A DNA stretch of 64,000 nt from Catalimonadaceae bacterium JC749 (GTDB lineage Bacteria; Bacteroidota; Bacteroidia; Cytophagales; Cyclobacteriaceae), in contig JAJNNC010000006.1 of NCBI GenBank assembly GCA_021730635.1, positions 372,001-436,000 on the forward strand, given 5' to 3'. Of the stretch, positions 27,701-35,166 are shown piece by piece. The notes beneath the pieces are model-generated. The model was given only the letters and a program-made list of their open reading frames with translations, was not told the DNA's origin and did no database searches. The first letter of the stretch is position 1. Every line of letters begins with the position of its first letter. Position numbers and translations under genes: made by a program.

Positions 27701-27996
27701 ATAACTTCCTGTTGGTCGGGCGGGGCATCAGAAAGGTCTACTGTGGCGATGGGGATGGCCAAGGCAGGGGCAATTACCTGGTACGGTTGGCCTTGTATGG
27801 CTATAAAATGAGTACGTAAAACTTCATGCCTTCGTACGATCTCGTCGACACATTGCTGTAAAAGATCAATGCTCACAGGAAAATTGAGCTGAACTCCTGT
27901 TGTGATATTATAAAAGGGAGTTCCCGGAGACATTTGGTCGAGAAACCAAAGCCTTTGCTGGGCAAAGGATGTGGGAAATAAAAAAACTTCACTCAT
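24718..27996 (-). CDS. Nonribosomal peptide synthetase, one module C-A-PCP (NRPS-2)
   Basis: 1092 residues from ATG at 27996; a TTG six codons upstream is less likely, and the chosen start gives the usual NRPS opening SFAQQRLWFLD. The condensation domain has HHIISDG at 139-145 and LCL-type features. The adenylation domain carries TSGSTGKPKG at 621-630 and FDASIW at 665-670. The carrier serine is S1015 (DLGGHSLL). Specificity residues read by eye are D-A-W-Q-F-G-L-I-D-K, which I recall as a Gln code from cyanobacterial NRPSs (from memory). There is no epimerase, thioesterase or reductase; the tail ends in an acidic helix (SEEEVERILQNG). It is transcribed towards the 666-residue protein, with only 38 bp between stops. 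Confidence 0.93.
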   Translation of the reverse strand: MSEVFLFPTSFAQQRLWFLDQMSPGTPFYNITTGVQLNFPVSIDLLQQCVDEIVRRHEVLRTHFIAIQGQPYQVIAPALAIPIATVDLSDAPPDQQEVMYQNMIQQEVRQGFHLMQGPLVRVKLIKLHKARYLLLISMHHIISDGWSIGIFFRELEDLYESLSLHRPARLPALPIQYADYAVWQRSYLKEEVLQKQLTYWKKQLEGIDELALPTDLPRPPVQSYQGAFEQLLYPQGLYTAVKELSVKEGVTPFMTLLACFTLLLHRYTNQTDIIVGTPVAGRNRAELENLIGFFINTLVLRTDLGGNPTFVELLSRVRQASINAFSQQDLPFEKLVEELQVKRDLSRNPLFQVTFQLINTATLLQQRGAMQNNSGTNTSPKRQWNVQRGTAMFDFAFDLAEVPEGLLCQIEYSTALFKAETIRKFLNRYQFLLESIVAMPKARLTDLRYFPKEEQQALSAQQNTDPMDPPPRVCLHHWLEEKADVYKDRVAVIFEDRQLTFAELNERANDLAEVLIQSGLKPGSIVGVGLVSPLDFVIAILAVLKAGGAFLPIDPDYPSERLHLLKQAAQKIIGDAVLQAKLEVTADELLLLDDLSNKPLRPAGNPVVPLSPDHLAYVLFTSGSTGKPKGVMVSHHAIVNHMHWMMRNFPLTPDDRVIQRTAFSFDASIWEIFAPLLEGAQLVLMPRSLRADSEALAALLTKEKITVLQVVPTLLKVLVDLSLLKGNRYLKRVFCGGEVLHTTLTQSFLQQFPVELINLYGPTETTIDATYSLCQLGEENDPVPIGRPVSQMRVYVLDPYLNPVPAGVKGEIYLSGAGLARGYLHQPGMTAERFLPDPYSNIPGSRMYRTGDLGKWLANGEVQYLGRTDNQVKLRGYRIELGEIETALTEHPHVKQAVVMLREDMPGFPQLVTYFVGATAETDTSELQQFVKKRLPSYMVPGVWIPLEVLPLTSSGKVDRQRLPVPDTSASAWVGGMTTPRNALEKVMTDIWSDVLGLDNVGIRHNFFSDLGGHSLLATQLISRVRDLLQVEVLLQRIFEYPTVSEFSEMILREAAHPEEIEARSKFLLKINHMSEEEVERILQNGDDKQPM

Positions 27997-28063
27997 TGAT
28001 GATAGATTTATCAATGATTATGTTATTGCCTAGCAACGCTCAGGAGAGTAGCTGACAGATCTA

Positions 28064-28648
28064 TTAACTTTTAGCTGGCTGCTGCCCAAAGAATGAATTA
28101 GCATATTGACTTGCTATCAGTAAAAGCTGGCCTACCTTTGCCAATTCATCGGGTTGCATGGCTTTCAGATCAGCATTGTTTAACTGTTTCTGCGTAGCCT
28201 GCAGAAAATCCTGATAGGCAGCTTCACAGGCTTCTCTGGTTACAGTGGATGCTTCCTGTAAGCTTTTGAGATAATCCTGATTAGCCTCTTCCACTCCTTT
28301 TTTGAGAAAGACTTGTTTTTCCTCAACGTTGGACGTGAAGGTACGCTGCGCATCGAAAAACTTGGTCTGAATATCTTCCTTTCCGAAGGATTCCTGAACA
28401 GTTCCCAGTAAGTGGCGGTATTCCTCCTCACGGACACGCTGGAATTCTAACTGATAATTCTGCATGGTGCCATAATATTCTTTCAAGGCTTCTTGTGCTG
28501 TCTCTCTGCTCTGATTTACAGATTCAAAAATAACAGATAAGAAATCCTTTAAAGTGCTTTCTATTCCCTTGGAGAGAGTGGGAGACTTAGACTTAGCAGC
28601 CTTAGTAGCCGTCTTAGTCTCACTGGTTTTTTTTGAATTGTCTGCCAT
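28064..28648 (-). CDS. Coiled-coil protein of unknown function within the NRPS locus
   Basis: 194 residues. The N-terminal 25 residues are Lys/Thr/Ala/Ser-rich (KTATKAAKSKSP). Residues 30-180 are almost continuous amphipathic helix with many Glu, Gln and Lys, giving long coiled-coil potential. There are no Cys-rich motifs, signal or membrane segments. The make-up recalls phasin-like or apolipoprotein-like helical proteins, but I cannot assign a family. It ends 67 bp before the NRPS-2 start and follows the phosphopantetheinyl transferase gene on the same strand, so co-transcription with NRPS-2 is likely. A scaffold role is only a guess. Confidence 0.6.
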   Translation of the reverse strand: MADNSKKTSETKTATKAAKSKSPTLSKGIESTLKDFLSVIFESVNQSRETAQEALKEYYGTMQNYQLEFQRVREEEYRHLLGTVQESFGKEDIQTKFFDAQRTFTSNVEEKQVFLKKGVEEANQDYLKSLQEASTVTREACEAAYQDFLQATQKQLNNADLKAMQPDELAKVGQLLLIASQYANSFFGQQPAKS

Positions 28649-28808
28649 AAGAAAAAGAGGTTAAATGAATTACTCGGAAATTATGAAAAGGACATATATG
28701 GCAAGCTGGGTGGAGAATGTATTCGCATGATAAAACCCAAAATTGATGCATGAAGTTAAAGAAAAATTCAATGAAGTACTTGGTGAAGCCTAAAAATAAT
28801 TTATTAGG

Positions 28809-29627
28809 CTACAGAGACACAGCTTCAGGTTTCAGATAAAAAAATCGAGCAGATTCATAAGGAGAAGCCAGCGCAAAAGCGGCTGTATAACGCTGAGATA
28901 ACTGGAATGGTAAGACCGAATATTCCGAAGTTTCACGGCTTGCGGTGGCAACTTCTACTTTGAAAGGCTGCTCCTGTTTAACACTTACTTCTTTGAGTGG
29001 AAAGTGTAAACCTACTCCAAGGCATTTTACCACCGCTTCTTTCAAAGTCCAGTAAGCGTAATGTCCTATGGTCTGCTGCGGGAAAGGGAGTGCCTGCAGA
29101 TATTGCCTTTCCTGCTTTGACAGAAAAAAATCTGCCACTGATTCCCAATCGAAAGAAAGATTGATTTGCTCAATATCCACACCAATAGCTTGGGCAGTAC
29201 TAAAGCCTATCAGCAAAAGATCATGGGAATGAGACATACTAAAGAAAAGCGCTTGATTTTGTAAAAAAGGTGTTGCTAAAGCAGGCTTTCCATATTGGTT
29301 CACTTTGAAATCTATGGACTGACTGGCGCAATTACAGTATTGACTGATGATCTTACGCAATAGTATCCGGCTCAACAGATATTGCTTTTTCACTGCATGA
29401 TGCCTGAAGTTCGTACTAATATTGATCTCTGTTTCAGCAATGAACAGCGGAAATTTCAAAAGCATGTCCTCTAATGAATAGAGAGAAAGGGGTGTCAACC
29501 AAAGATGAACTTCATTTTTTCCCGGAAGCACCGGAAACGATGAAACGGAACCGTTAACTATGGTTAAGGGTAAAGCATGATCTCCGATATGAAAAAGAGG
29601 CAGGGAAGGAAATATGGCTTGTATCAT
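28809..29627 (-). CDS. Sfp-type 4'-phosphopantetheinyl transferase
   Basis: About 272 residues from ATG at 29627; a GTG at 29660 would add 11 residues. The Sfp-family motifs are present: GVDIEQI (Mg2+-binding Asp and Glu), FLSKQERQYL, and WTLKEAVVKCLG, where the Trp-x-x-Lys-Glu-Ala-x-x-Lys pattern carries the catalytic and CoA-binding residues. It transfers the phosphopantetheine arm from CoA to the carrier-domain serines of the NRPS and PKS proteins (S1043, S1478, S1015). Its position at the end of the locus, on the NRPS-2 strand, supports a dedicated role. Confidence 0.92.
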   Translation of the reverse strand: MIQAIFPSLPLFHIGDHALPLTIVNGSVSSFPVLPGKNEVHLWLTPLSLYSLEDMLLKFPLFIAETEINISTNFRHHAVKKQYLLSRILLRKIISQYCNCASQSIDFKVNQYGKPALATPFLQNQALFFSMSHSHDLLLIGFSTAQAIGVDIEQINLSFDWESVADFFLSKQERQYLQALPFPQQTIGHYAYWTLKEAVVKCLGVGLHFPLKEVSVKQEQPFKVEVATASRETSEYSVLPFQLSQRYTAAFALASPYESARFFYLKPEAVSL

Positions 29628-29660
29628 CAATCTTCCATTGGTTTGGTAGGTATCGTTCAC

Positions 29661-30035
29661 TCATGACGATCCAGCAGTACAGTAGTCAGCTTATTTATGT
29701 CCTGCCACTTATCAGGGTTTATGGTCTTTCCAGATAGGCTGAAGAATCAGCACCGGGCATCTTTTATCAAATACCTCTACCCACTGAAACAGAACAATGG
29801 CAATCAGATGATTTACACCTTTCTGCTATTGCTCTGGAAAGGCCATAAAACTGTCCAAGCTGCCAAATTGGCAACACCCGTTTCAGAAAGGCGGTTGCCA
29901 CAGCAACCATCATTTAGGGGAAGCCAGGCGGCTCTGAGCATACATTCTTGAAATAGTAACAAATACCTTGTTAAAGGTAGTAAACAATTATTGATTAATC
30001 ACTTTCCTCTTACAAAATTCGCAATACCTTCCCGG
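29661..30035. other. Intergenic stretch without a recognised gene
   Basis: An 84-codon plus-strand frame at 29697-29951 exists but has no recognisable domain, and nothing nearby suggests it is expressed. I see no terminator hairpin or repeat. The stretch marks the right border of the NRPS-PKS locus. Confidence 0.5.
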
Positions 30036-30494
30036 TCATTGATCCAACAGCCGTTCATCCAGGAGAAATTCTTTTTGTTCCCCTATCTTAATCCGGGTAA
30101 AGTCCGGATGTCCTGGATTGAGCAGAAAGTTATGTTCTTCAGGTACCTGCACGGAAGGAACCCTGAGCCAGCAGGTCTGTTGGCGTTCCAGCCAGGCGTT
30201 ACCCTTCTGGGCCAGTAGCTGCGGTGCAGGAAATTGCCGCCACCCAGGAGGAAGTTCCCTGATCGAAATTTCCTCATAGGGCAGGTCATCCGGTAGCTCG
30301 ATGGTGAGCATCAGCAGTTTTCCCAGCGCCCTGTGTTGCTCAATGCCTACCAGAAATTCCAGGGCAGCCAGTGCCCTGTTTTCCGCAGCATAGACCACCG
30401 CTTTCCCCGGAAGATTCCACCGTCCTCCATAGAGAAAAGCCCCATGGCCATCCAGGTTCGTATATTTTTCTTTGCATAAACGGTAAATGTGCAT
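30036..30494 (-). CDS. RES-domain toxin, putative NAD+-degrading enzyme
   Basis: 152 residues with the RES fold: an N-terminal IYRL, the GGRWN segment at 23-27 (conserved Arg25 for NAD+ binding), and the YAAENRALAALE helix at 35-46 with a conserved Glu. RES toxins of the MbcT/Res type deplete NAD+ when their antitoxin is lost. The gene begins 9 bp after the antitoxin stop, the usual order for this system (antitoxin first). The length is normal and the conserved residues are present, so it looks functional. Confidence 0.88.
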   Translation of the reverse strand: MHIYRLCKEKYTNLDGHGAFLYGGRWNLPGKAVVYAAENRALAALEFLVGIEQHRALGKLLMLTIELPDDLPYEEISIRELPPGWRQFPAPQLLAQKGNAWLERQQTCWLRVPSVQVPEEHNFLLNPGHPDFTRIKIGEQKEFLLDERLLDQ

Positions 30495-30503
30495 GCCTGG
30501 CTG

Positions 30504-30929
30504 TTAGCGGTAAACCCCATGCTCTATCTGACCCAGCAGCTGCAGCAATAATTCAGCACCCTGCCGGGTATCCAGCAGATCGGCAGGCTTGGCACCACCC
30601 AGCGCCCGGTTGGTAGTGTTCATCCAGTCCTGGAAGGCTTGGGGCGTGGCAAAAACAGTATGACCAAAAAGAATGATTTGTGCCCACTGAATGATCTGCT
30701 CGCTCACATGAGAAGGCAAATACTGCTGGCTGGTATACCGCTGCAAGGTACGCTCTCCCATCGGTAACTTGGGAATCAGATCTTTCAGGGGTACACCAAG
30801 ACCCTGACTGACCGTTTTCAGTGTAGAACGGGTCACACCCCGCCGGGCCAGCCGCACCAGGTCGTAGGGATTGCTGATGGGGTCCGTCTCCCGCTGTCCG
30901 AGAATAGTATGTAAATTTTGTGCGTACAT
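30504..30929 (-). CDS. Xre/MbcA/ParS-type antitoxin
   Basis: 141 residues. The N-terminal half is helical with an Xre-like helix-turn-helix (TLKTVSQGLGVPLKDLIPKL), and the C-terminal half (about residues 85-141) matches the ParS/MbcA toxin-binding domain (formerly DUF2384: ALGGAKPADLLDTRQGAELLLQLLGQIEHGVY). The C-terminus of this family inserts into the RES active site to block it. It precedes and pairs with the RES gene at 30036-30494. Autoregulation of the pair is usual for the family. Confidence 0.88.
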   Translation of the reverse strand: MYAQNLHTILGQRETDPISNPYDLVRLARRGVTRSTLKTVSQGLGVPLKDLIPKLPMGERTLQRYTSQQYLPSHVSEQIIQWAQIILFGHTVFATPQAFQDWMNTTNRALGGAKPADLLDTRQGAELLLQLLGQIEHGVYR

Positions 30930-31000
30930 GAGTGAAACTAATAATTATGCCAATTTACTATTTTTCTACGAAAAATGGCATACTACAGTTTAAAATAAAA

Positions 31001-32329
31001 TCAGGAATTCCCTTGCTCACCTAGTATTTTATCTGTCAACTGACTGGCCAACGCTTCCAGGTCATTGTCTAACAGGCTTGTATTAACAGCCAGCACCTGA
31101 GCCACCATATCTTTCGGAAGCTGACGGGCGCCCCAATAAGCCCCCAGAATAGCACCGGTTACAGCAGCGGTGGTGTCATTGTCGCGGCCATAATTCACAA
31201 TAAAAGCCATGCTTTTCTCAAAATCAAAATCGCAAAAGAGCAGTGCCGTCAGGTTCACAAGGAAAATCTCTCCGGCATGAAAGGGCATGTCCTGATTTTT
31301 CTGATCCAGCAAGGTATAGGCTTGCTGCATTCTGGCCAGAAACAGGGTATCATAAGCAGGAGATTGCGGGAAGTTCATCTCTGATAATACGATATCCTCC
31401 GCCTGCATTTGCTTACATTCGTACACAATGGATTTGGCTTCTTTGAATAAACGATAGGCTGCTCTGCCTACCAGCCTGCTTTTAAAGTAGTGGTGGGGAT
31501 CTACATCCCGGATCACGTTGAGGACACTCTCCGGAGAAGCCTCCGCTGTGATAGCAGCCGACACCAGGGCAGCGGTTAACCCGCTGATATCACGGGCATA
31601 GCCTATATCAAAAATACTGATACGGTAGGTTTCCTCATAAGCCCGCAGGGGTGCTCCCGGAAAATAAGCCCCTACGGCGGGAGCAAATAGCATACCGGCA
31701 CAGGTCATCTCTCCCCCATAGAATTTATCCAGTGCCCCATGATATTCCTGCCAGTTCTGCTCGGCATAAGGGTGGGCGACCAAAGCCCATTCCTGTAGCC
31801 AGGCCATTTTCCGGGCATTGGCTTCAAAGGGTCCCGGATCAAAACTATCTGTTTCCTTCAACGCCTTCCTGTCCTGTTGGTACTGACGAAGAATATGCCT
31901 GGCAAAAGCCTGAGGGTCCAGGTGTTTGTCCTGCGCCAGCAAACCTTTGTTTTGGGTCAGCAAAAAATCTATCATCAGCTTTTTCCAACGGGTATCGTCG
32001 GTGGTACCGCCTGCCGGCAGGTTATAATCCCAGGTGCCTTCGGCCGAGGGTTCCCTGACCATCGTATCCAGCTTGTCTACAAACCCATAGTCTATCCGGA
32101 TATGATCCCGGCTCCACATTTCGGTAGGAGCTCCCATCGCATCACCAATGGCTGACCCGAGCAAGGCTCCCAATACCCTGTCATAAATGACCTCCCGGCT
32201 CAGGGAAGGTCTAGGATTTACCGGTTGATCTGACGCATTCTTTTCAGATGCCTGCCGGGAGGTACAGGCACAAAAACTCATCAAAGCCATGCAAACCCAC
32301 AGCAGGGATCTATTCGGTATCTTTTTCAT
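31001..32329 (-). CDS. ADP-ribosylglycohydrolase-family lipoprotein
   Basis: 442 residues with a lipoprotein-type signal (Cys22 in SFCACTS). The ADP-ribosylglycohydrolase fold is clear: LGSAIGDAMGAPTE near residue 56, the metal-binding GGTTDDT motif, and the C-terminal GRDNDTTAAVTGAILGAYWG, whose aspartates bind the second Mg2+. Family members cleave ADP-ribose from proteins or act on related ribosyl bonds. A surface-anchored form is more likely to work on extracellular nucleoside-like or glycosidic substrates. Its ATG overlaps the stop of the kinase gene by 4 bp (ATGA), which implies translational coupling. Confidence 0.88.
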   Translation of the reverse strand: MKKIPNRSLLWVCMALMSFCACTSRQASEKNASDQPVNPRPSLSREVIYDRVLGALLGSAIGDAMGAPTEMWSRDHIRIDYGFVDKLDTMVREPSAEGTWDYNLPAGGTTDDTRWKKLMIDFLLTQNKGLLAQDKHLDPQAFARHILRQYQQDRKALKETDSFDPGPFEANARKMAWLQEWALVAHPYAEQNWQEYHGALDKFYGGEMTCAGMLFAPAVGAYFPGAPLRAYEETYRISIFDIGYARDISGLTAALVSAAITAEASPESVLNVIRDVDPHHYFKSRLVGRAAYRLFKEAKSIVYECKQMQAEDIVLSEMNFPQSPAYDTLFLARMQQAYTLLDQKNQDMPFHAGEIFLVNLTALLFCDFDFEKSMAFIVNYGRDNDTTAAVTGAILGAYWGARQLPKDMVAQVLAVNTSLLDNDLEALASQLTDKILGEQGNS

Positions 32330-33384
32330 GTATTGTGTAATATAAAACCTGCGGCCTCTTCCAGCAACGCTTCTTTATCCGCAAGTGACAGGGATAAGGG
32401 AAGCTGGGCAATACCGATGATTCTTCTCAGTATTTCTACCCCTGCAAAAGCCCACATCAGGTCTTCATCAAAGGAAGAGGCAGCCTCGTAAAGGGTGAGT
32501 ACTTCCTGGAGGGTCACTTCGCCCAAACGCGCCATCTTGCAATGGGCGAGCATGACGCCTACCTCAAATTCAGGCTGCCCGAAATGTCCAAACTCCGGGT
32601 CGATCACCCTGATACCGGAGGGCACTTTGAGCCAGCTGCCCGGATAGTAATCGCCCTGCAGGAGGGCCGGTCCTGTTTCCAGATATAAGGCGCCCAGGGT
32701 TTCTATTTTCTTTTTCAGTCGGGCATGGCGCTTATATTCCAGGGCCACTGGCTGCAAGCCTTCCTGGATTGTGTCCAGATCCAGTCCATTCTCTTCCAGA
32801 AAAGGGAAATGAAAAATATGTTCATGGTTGAGCAATTTCATAGACTGATTGTCGGGGAAGTCTGTTTTTCCCGGTTCCCGGCGAATCTTATGCAAATGAG
32901 AGATAAACCGCACTAGTGCCTGCAGCTCCTCTGTGGGCAACTGCTGCTGGGGCTGATACAAATACGTATAATCGGCTCCCTTTCCCAGATCTTCCAACGC
33001 CAGTATAAAATTCTCAGGGTCGGAACCGAGGAGTTGAGGCATCAGTCTCTGCAGCACCGCATCTTGCCTGATTAGCTCGTAAAACTTTGCCTCCACTTCC
33101 ATTCTTTCCACAGGAGCCGCTATCTGGGGATACTTCTGAACCCAGGGCAGTGCCTGTTTCAGGATAAATGTTTTTTGGTCGGTCACCACCCTGGCTACGA
33201 TATTCATATTCCCCTCTCCGGGTTTCTCCATGGCCAGGAGTTGTTCTTCTTTCGCTATCCATCCTTGCCGGATCAGGTAATGCTGTAATGCCCGGCTGAC
33301 CTGATGTTCTAAAAAAATAGCGCCTGGGTAAGCAGCCTGAAACTTTTCTTTTCCATTCATAAAAATATGTTTCTCCGTTTTCAA
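32326..33384 (-). CDS. APH/MtnK-like small-molecule kinase
   Basis: 352 residues of the aminoglycoside phosphotransferase fold, closest in feel to 5-methylthioribose kinase. The N-lobe contains NMNIVARVV, FILKQALPWVQKYP and an upstream Glu-rich helix. The C-lobe has the catalytic loop LLQGDYYPGSW and the metal site RVIDPEFGHFGQPEFEVG, which is the MtnK-like form of the motif. The usual catalytic-loop His is replaced by Gln, but the Asp is kept. There is no signal peptide, so it is cytosolic. It is coupled by a 4-bp overlap to the ADP-ribosylglycohydrolase gene. A ribosyl or nucleoside-like sugar is the best substrate guess. Confidence 0.75.
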   Translation of the reverse strand: MKTEKHIFMNGKEKFQAAYPGAIFLEHQVSRALQHYLIRQGWIAKEEQLLAMEKPGEGNMNIVARVVTDQKTFILKQALPWVQKYPQIAAPVERMEVEAKFYELIRQDAVLQRLMPQLLGSDPENFILALEDLGKGADYTYLYQPQQQLPTEELQALVRFISHLHKIRREPGKTDFPDNQSMKLLNHEHIFHFPFLEENGLDLDTIQEGLQPVALEYKRHARLKKKIETLGALYLETGPALLQGDYYPGSWLKVPSGIRVIDPEFGHFGQPEFEVGVMLAHCKMARLGEVTLQEVLTLYEAASSFDEDLMWAFAGVEILRRIIGIAQLPLSLSLADKEALLEEAAGFILHNT

Positions 33385-33486
33385 TCAAACCGTAATCTAG
33401 CATAGAAACACGCAGATTCAAAAATGTTCTTTGTCAGCCGAATGACAATTGCCTTGAAAATGGAGGCAGGGTCAGGCTCAAGCCTC

Positions 33487-34917
33487 TTATTTTTTTGTCT
33501 GCCGAGATGGCGACAGCGCTTTGATGGTTTGGTCACATTGCAGGCGTAAGGTTTTCAAAACAGTGCGGAAAGCCGGCTCATGCGCCAGATTATGCACCTC
33601 CCCGGGGTCCTTTTCCAGATCATATAACTCCTCGTGCGCCTGATCATGCCGGTATCGAAAATATTTCCATTGTTTGGATCGGATTCCTTCACTGGGGGGA
33701 ATCTGCTCATGGTTCCACAGATGCTCACAGAGGAAAAATTCACGCTCTTTCGCCGGATCTTTTCCTGTCGGATAATCAGCCAGACTAATTCCCTGCCAGG
33801 CATCAGGAAGGGCAAGCCCTGCTAAAGCAAAAAGGGTGGGTGGTATGTCAATATTCAGTACCAGATCCTCAACCGTTCTGGGGTTCGGATGACGAGGATC
33901 GTAAAGGATCAGGGGAACCCGTAAAGAATTTTCATACATCAGCCATTTTCCGGCCAGCTGCCGTTCACCCAGAAAATAGCCATTGTCGCCCATCAGGATG
34001 ATCACCGTATTTTGGGCAAGGCCCTTTTCTTCCAGCAACTTTCGGATCTTACCGATTTCAAGGTCGATGCCCGAAATCATCCGGTAATACCCTTTCACGC
34101 TGTGCTGATATTTTTCAGGCGTATCGAACCGCCAATACCAGCGGGTGCGGTTAAAACCCTGCTTCACATAGTCGGGCTGCGCCTCAAAATAACGATCTTC
34201 CGCCAAAGGGGGGGCGGCTATGGGTTGGTCGCGGTACAGGCTATCCACTTCAGCTTGCCAGAAATATTGTTCCTCCGCCGGGTCATGAGCATGAGGCGCA
34301 TTAAAGCTCAAAGAAAGGCAAAAGGGCTGACCGGCCGGAGCATGGCTGATAAAATCCAGGGCTTTCTGACCGGTATACCGGGTGAGATGAACGGTATCTC
34401 CCCGGATCGTCTTATAAAAATACCCTCGCTTATCCTGATATTGATTATTTCTTTCATAAAATTCACTTTCGTCGAATAAAGCCTCCTTTTCGTGGTATTC
34501 TACCCCAAACTTCCCGAAAAATCCTGTATAGTAGCCTGAACCCTTCATCAGCACCGGATAGGATACGTTCATATAGGCAGTATCGATGGGCCCTTGTCCG
34601 AAAGTATAGCCATGGGTACGTTCCTGCAAACCGGTCAGAATACTGGCCCGGCTCGCTGCACAAATAGGCGTGGTGACAAAAGCGTTTCTAAAATATACCC
34701 CCTGCCTGGCCAGCTGATCCATTTCAGGGGTTTGTATCACCTGATTACCGGCAAATCCCAGCGCATCCCAACGCTGATCATCAGTCAGTATAAAAATAAT
34801 ATTGGGCTGAGGCGTTGACTGTCCATAAGCAAATCCGAAGCAACAGGGTATGAGCAAACACCCAATGACAAAAGGGTATAGAAGGGTTTTATGCATGATT
34901 GACTGTTTTCTGTTCAT
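33487..34917 (-). CDS. Exported S1-family sulfatase
   Basis: About 476 residues from ATG at 34917; a TTG three codons upstream has better-spaced GAGG, and an internal ATG at 34896 is also possible. A signal peptide ends near residue 33. The formylglycine motif is C86-A-A-S-R90 (C-x-A-x-R), to be matured by a formylglycine-generating enzyme not seen here. Metal ligands D46 and D47 lie in ILTDDQRWD. Further family features are a DIPPTLFALAGL helix and MGDNGYFLGER. Likely substrates are sulfated glycans, as in marine or host polysaccharide breakdown. It is not part of an evident operon. Confidence 0.92.
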   Translation of the reverse strand: MNRKQSIMHKTLLYPFVIGCLLIPCCFGFAYGQSTPQPNIIFILTDDQRWDALGFAGNQVIQTPEMDQLARQGVYFRNAFVTTPICAASRASILTGLQERTHGYTFGQGPIDTAYMNVSYPVLMKGSGYYTGFFGKFGVEYHEKEALFDESEFYERNNQYQDKRGYFYKTIRGDTVHLTRYTGQKALDFISHAPAGQPFCLSLSFNAPHAHDPAEEQYFWQAEVDSLYRDQPIAAPPLAEDRYFEAQPDYVKQGFNRTRWYWRFDTPEKYQHSVKGYYRMISGIDLEIGKIRKLLEEKGLAQNTVIILMGDNGYFLGERQLAGKWLMYENSLRVPLILYDPRHPNPRTVEDLVLNIDIPPTLFALAGLALPDAWQGISLADYPTGKDPAKEREFFLCEHLWNHEQIPPSEGIRSKQWKYFRYRHDQAHEELYDLEKDPGEVHNLAHEPAFRTVLKTLRLQCDQTIKALSPSRQTKK

Positions 34918-35166
34918 ATTAAACAATCTTTACCTCTTTTGTTGATTTCATTTTATTGGGCGTTACCCGCCCTGCTTTTTTTCTTGCTCCGTCTAGAACT
35001 TTTTACAAAAACGTGGTTTATAGTAGAAACCCAAATCTTTCAAACAGCCATTGCCATGAAATGACACGGGGATACACGGTTCGTTGATAGTGCATAGAGG
35101 AGAAGATCTCCCCCGGAAAATGCTTTTTTCGTTGGCAAAAGGTGCTGTTAAACTTGTAAAAAAATT

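Noticed and set aside
29697-29951. 84-codon plus-strand frame right of the NRPS-PKS locus
   Set aside because: No domain, no conservation known to me, and no ribosome-binding signal; kept only as a note in the intergenic entry.
33474-33485. AGGCTCAAGCCT palindrome at the sulfatase 3' end as its terminator
   Set aside because: The T-run lies on the wrong side for minus-strand transcription, and no plus-strand gene ends there.
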